Shown here one piece after another: positions 61,559-64,000 of a DNA stretch of 64,000 nt; the stretch's first letter is position 1, and every line of letters starts with the position of its first letter. The translations under genes and the position numbers were made by a program. The stretch covers positions 62,001 through 126,000 of the forward strand of contig NZ_JAKSXY010000084.1 in the NCBI RefSeq assembly GCF_022829445.1, given 5' to 3'. The notes beneath the pieces were generated by a model. That model did not search any database and had not been told where the DNA came from. It worked only from the letters and a program-made list of their open reading frames with translations. This DNA comes from Methylobacterium sp. J-068. GTDB lineage: Bacteria; Pseudomonadota; Alphaproteobacteria; Rhizobiales; Beijerinckiaceae.

Positions 61559-62869
61559 ATTTTCGACGATGCATGGGCGACCGGCTTGGGCCTCGTTGCC
61601 GTCTTCGCCCTCGTGCTGGCCAACGGGTTCTTCGTGGCCGCCGAGTTCGCCATGGTCTCCGTGCGCAGGAGCCGGGTCGCCGAACTGGTCTCCGAGCGTC
61701 GGACCAACGCCAAGCCGCTCCAGCGCGCCACCGATCAGCTCGATGCCTACCTCGCCGCGACGCAGCTCGGCATCACGATCTCGTCCCTGGCGCTCGGCTG
61801 GGTCGGCGAGCCGGCCCTGGCGCACGTCATCGTGCCGGCCCTGAGCTTTCTGCCGGAGCCGGTCGGCACCACCGCCGCCCACACCATCGCGGTGGTGATC
61901 TCCTTCGTCATCATCACGTCGATGCACATCGTGCTCGGCGAACTGGCGCCGAAGAGCCTCGCGCTCCAGCGCAGCGAGCGCACGGCGCTGGCGGTGGTCC
62001 GCCCGCTCGGCGTCTTTCTGTTCGTCTTCCGCCCCGCCATCCTGTTCCTCAACGGCCTCGGCAACGGCATCGTGCGGATGTTCGGGCTCCAGGCGGGCCA
62101 CGGCGAGGGCTCGCTGCACTCCACCGCCGAACTCAACCTCCTGGTCCAGGCGAGCCAGGAGGCGGGCCTGATCGGCGAGGCCCAGCAGGAGGCCGTGCAG
62201 CGCATCTTCTCCATCGGCGAGCGCCGGGTGCGTGACATCATGACCCCCCGTCACGAGGTGGAGTGGGTCGATGCCGACGAGGAGCGGGAGGCGATGCTCC
62301 GCTCCGTGCGCGAATGCGACCACGCCCAGCTGGTGGTGAGCCGCAGCGAGGTCGATGAGATCGTCGGCGTGGTGCGCAAGCAGGACCTGCTGAACCAGCT
62401 CCTCGACGGCAAGAGCGTGGACGTCCTGGCCGTGACCCAGGCCCCCATCGTGGTCCATGAGAGCATGTCGATCCTCGCCGTCCTCGAGACGTTCCAGGCC
62501 AAGCCGGTGCGGATGGCGGTCGTCGTCGACGAGTACGGCAGCCTCGAGGGCATCGTCACCCAGACCGACCTGCTGGAGGCGATCGCCGGCAACATTCCCG
62601 AGGTCGGCGACGAGCCCAGCGTGGTGGAGCGGGAGGACGGCTCCCTGCTCATCGACGGCATGATGCCGGCCTCGCAGGCCTTCGACCGGCTCGCCTTCGC
62701 GGAGCGGCCGGATTCCGACGATTTCACCACCCTGGCGGGCTTCGTGATCTTCCGCCTCGGCCGCATCCCGGCGACCGGCGACAGCTTCGAATCGAACGGC
62801 TGGCATTTCGAGGTCGTCGACATGGACGGCCGGCGCATCGACAAGGTGTTGGCCTCGCCCCGTCCCTGA
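61559..62869 (+). CDS. CNNM/CorC-family transporter (DUF21, CBS pair, CorC_HlyC)
   Basis: 436 aa if begun at ATT 61559. There AGGGGAG sits 7-8 bases upstream and the encoded start is (M)FDDAWATGLGLVAVF, with the frame opening only at TGA 61541; otherwise TTG 61586 gives 427 aa. Domains: DUF21 with three to four membrane helices (LGLVAVFALVLANGFFVAAE, QLGITISSLALGWVG, HTIAVVISFVIITSM), two CBS motifs (MTPRHEVEWVDADE, VVDEYGSLEGIVTQTDLLEA) and a CorC_HlyC domain. Relatives export or regulate Mg2+/Co2+; the older annotation is hemolysin. Confidence 0.85.
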   Translation: MFDDAWATGLGLVAVFALVLANGFFVAAEFAMVSVRRSRVAELVSERRTNAKPLQRATDQLDAYLAATQLGITISSLALGWVGEPALAHVIVPALSFLPEPVGTTAAHTIAVVISFVIITSMHIVLGELAPKSLALQRSERTALAVVRPLGVFLFVFRPAILFLNGLGNGIVRMFGLQAGHGEGSLHSTAELNLLVQASQEAGLIGEAQQEAVQRIFSIGERRVRDIMTPRHEVEWVDADEEREAMLRSVRECDHAQLVVSRSEVDEIVGVVRKQDLLNQLLDGKSVDVLAVTQAPIVVHESMSILAVLETFQAKPVRMAVVVDEYGSLEGIVTQTDLLEAIAGNIPEVGDEPSVVEREDGSLLIDGMMPASQAFDRLAFAERPDSDDFTTLAGFVIFRLGRIPATGDSFESNGWHFEVVDMDGRRIDKVLASPRP

Positions 62870-62890
62870 CGCCCCGTCGCCCATGCGGCG

Positions 62891-64000
62891 TCAGGCTGCC
62901 AGCGGCTCTCCGCCCCGGCGGGCCGTCAGGGTCAGGACGAGGGCCAGGAGCGCCACGCCGGCTCCGAACCACGGCAGGCTGCCGTAGCCGAAGCCGGCGG
63001 TGACGATGCCGCCTCCCAGGGCCGCGCCGGTGGCGTTGCCGAGGTTGAACGCGCCCTGGTTCAGGGTCGAGGCGAGGTTGGGCGCATCGGTGGCCGCTTC
63101 CACGACCCAGATCTGCAGGGGCGAGACCAGGGCGAAGACGAGCGCTCCCCAGACCGGCAGGGTCAGGACGGCGGGGATCGCGGCCTGCGCCGTGAAGGCG
63201 AACAGGGCCAGCACCGCGACCAGGGCCGCGAAGGCACCGATGACGGTGGCCATCAGGCGCCGGTCGGCGAGGCGCCCGCCGATGAGGTTGCCGAGGGTGA
63301 GCCCCACGCCGAACAGGAGCAGCGCGCCCGTGACCTGGGTCGGCGTCAGGCCGCTGACATTCTCGAGCAGCGGCGTGATGTAGGTGAAGACCGTGAACAG
63401 GCTCACCGAGGCCAGGGTGCTGATCAGCATCGGCAGGAGCACCGCCCAGCGCCGCAGGGAGCGGAACTCGCCCGCCAGCCCCCCGCGCGAGCCGGCCATG
63501 CCGCCGGGGACGAAGGCCAGGATGGCGGCGGCCGCCACGACACCCAGGGCGACCACCGCCCAGAACGTGGCGCGCCAGCCGGCGACCTGTCCCAGGGCGG
63601 TTCCGAACGGAACGCCGAGGACGTTGGCCAGCGTGAGGCCCGCGAACATCAGCGCGACGGCCTGGGCGCGCTGTTCGCGCGGCACCAGGCCGCTCGCCAC
63701 CACCGCCCCGATGCCGAAGAAGGCGCCATGCGCGAAGGCGGTGACGATGCGGGCGATCATCAGAAGGTCGTAGCTCGGGGCGAGCGCACAGCCGACATTG
63801 CCGAACAGGAAGACCGCCATCAGCGTGAGGAGGGCGGTCTTTCGCGGCAGACGGGCGGTGGCGATCGCCACGATGGGCGCGCCGATGGCGACCCCGAGTG
63901 CGTAGCCCGACACCAGCAGCCCGGCGCGCGGGACGCTGACCCCGAAGCTCTCGGCCACCTCGGGCAGAAGCCCCATGATGACGAATTCCGTGGTGCCGAT
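62891..64000 (-). CDS. MFS drug-efflux transporter (DHA1 family), cut at the window edge
   Basis: At least 369 aa; the 5' end lies beyond base 64000. The visible frame begins IGTTEFVIMGLLPEVAESFG, so the first helix and true start are missing; ATG 63976 is internal. About 11 visible helices with VSGYALGVAIGAPIVAIATA, the DHA1 motif region LPRKTALLTLM, and NLGNATGAALGGGIVTAGFG. This pattern fits the arabinose-efflux/YdhP-like branch that exports sugars or drugs. Convergent with the CNNM gene, with 21 bp between the stops. Confidence 0.88.
   Translation of the reverse strand: MGTTEFVIMGLLPEVAESFGVSVPRAGLLVSGYALGVAIGAPIVAIATARLPRKTALLTLMAVFLFGNVGCALAPSYDLLMIARIVTAFAHGAFFGIGAVVASGLVPREQRAQAVALMFAGLTLANVLGVPFGTALGQVAGWRATFWAVVALGVVAAAAILAFVPGGMAGSRGGLAGEFRSLRRWAVLLPMLISTLASVSLFTVFTYITPLLENVSGLTPTQVTGALLLFGVGLTLGNLIGGRLADRRLMATVIGAFAALVAVLALFAFTAQAAIPAVLTLPVWGALVFALVSPLQIWVVEAATDAPNLASTLNQGAFNLGNATGAALGGGIVTAGFGYGSLPWFGAGVALLALVLTLTARRGGEPLAA

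Overview
The window is about 64 kb of chromosome from a very GC-rich alphaproteobacterium, most likely a Rhizobiales member of the Methylobacterium type. This placement is inferred from base composition, the Ala/Gly/Arg-rich proteome and the gene families; no 16S rRNA or other decisive marker is present. There is no phage, insertion sequence or CRISPR array. The right edge cuts through an MFS transporter gene.

Layout. 0.2-6.6 kb: tamA-tamB, the outer-membrane translocation and assembly module. 6.6-12.6 kb: small genes, including a peptide-deformylase-like protein that has lost two metal ligands, a tandem pair of related small secreted proteins, a HAD phosphatase, and a DUF2934 protein with a histone-H1-like tail. 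12.7-17.6 kb: RNA modification (RlmD/TrmA-family methyltransferase, tlyA, rlmB), a CYTH-CHAD triphosphatase and tRNA-Glu(UUC). 18-22.5 kb: a type II haloacid dehalogenase, then a DUF485-actP organic-acid symporter operon with a good sigma-54 promoter, divergent from a sigma-54-dependent activator. 22.5-29.3 kb: a catabolic cluster on the minus strand in the order LysR regulator, class III CoA-transferase, HMG-CoA-lyase family enzyme, MFS importer, aconitase-family hydro-lyase. I infer use of a C5/C6 branched organic acid, either citraconate/citramalate or 3-hydroxy-3-methylglutarate.

29.5-53.7 kb is an exopolysaccharide region and the most interesting part. Precursor and export genes lie on the minus strand: FkbM methyltransferase, glmS, a sugar-nucleotide SDR, a nucleotidyltransferase, a Wza-like OPX protein and a membrane-anchored TPR protein. 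On the plus strand are a giant RTX-tailed polysaccharide deacetylase, a LuxR-type regulator with a degenerate receiver, a translationally coupled pelD-pelE-pelF-pelG-hydrolase operon, a LegB-like SDR, an OmpV-like barrel protein, and a reductase-SMR pair. This looks like a rearranged Pel system. The hydrolase and deacetylase activities of PelA sit on two separate proteins. The deacetylase carries calcium-binding RTX repeats and no signal peptide. PelD ends before its c-di-GMP-binding domain. Export appears to use a Wza-like protein rather than the PelB barrel plus PelC. Several intergenic regions here are AT-rich and carry inverted repeats.

54-60.3 kb: a three-gene CzcCBA-type RND efflux system (adaptor, pump, outer-membrane lipoprotein). 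60.4-64 kb: a small coiled-coil protein, a DUF892 ferritin-like protein, a CNNM/CorC-family transporter that probably starts at a rare ATT codon, and the cut MFS gene.
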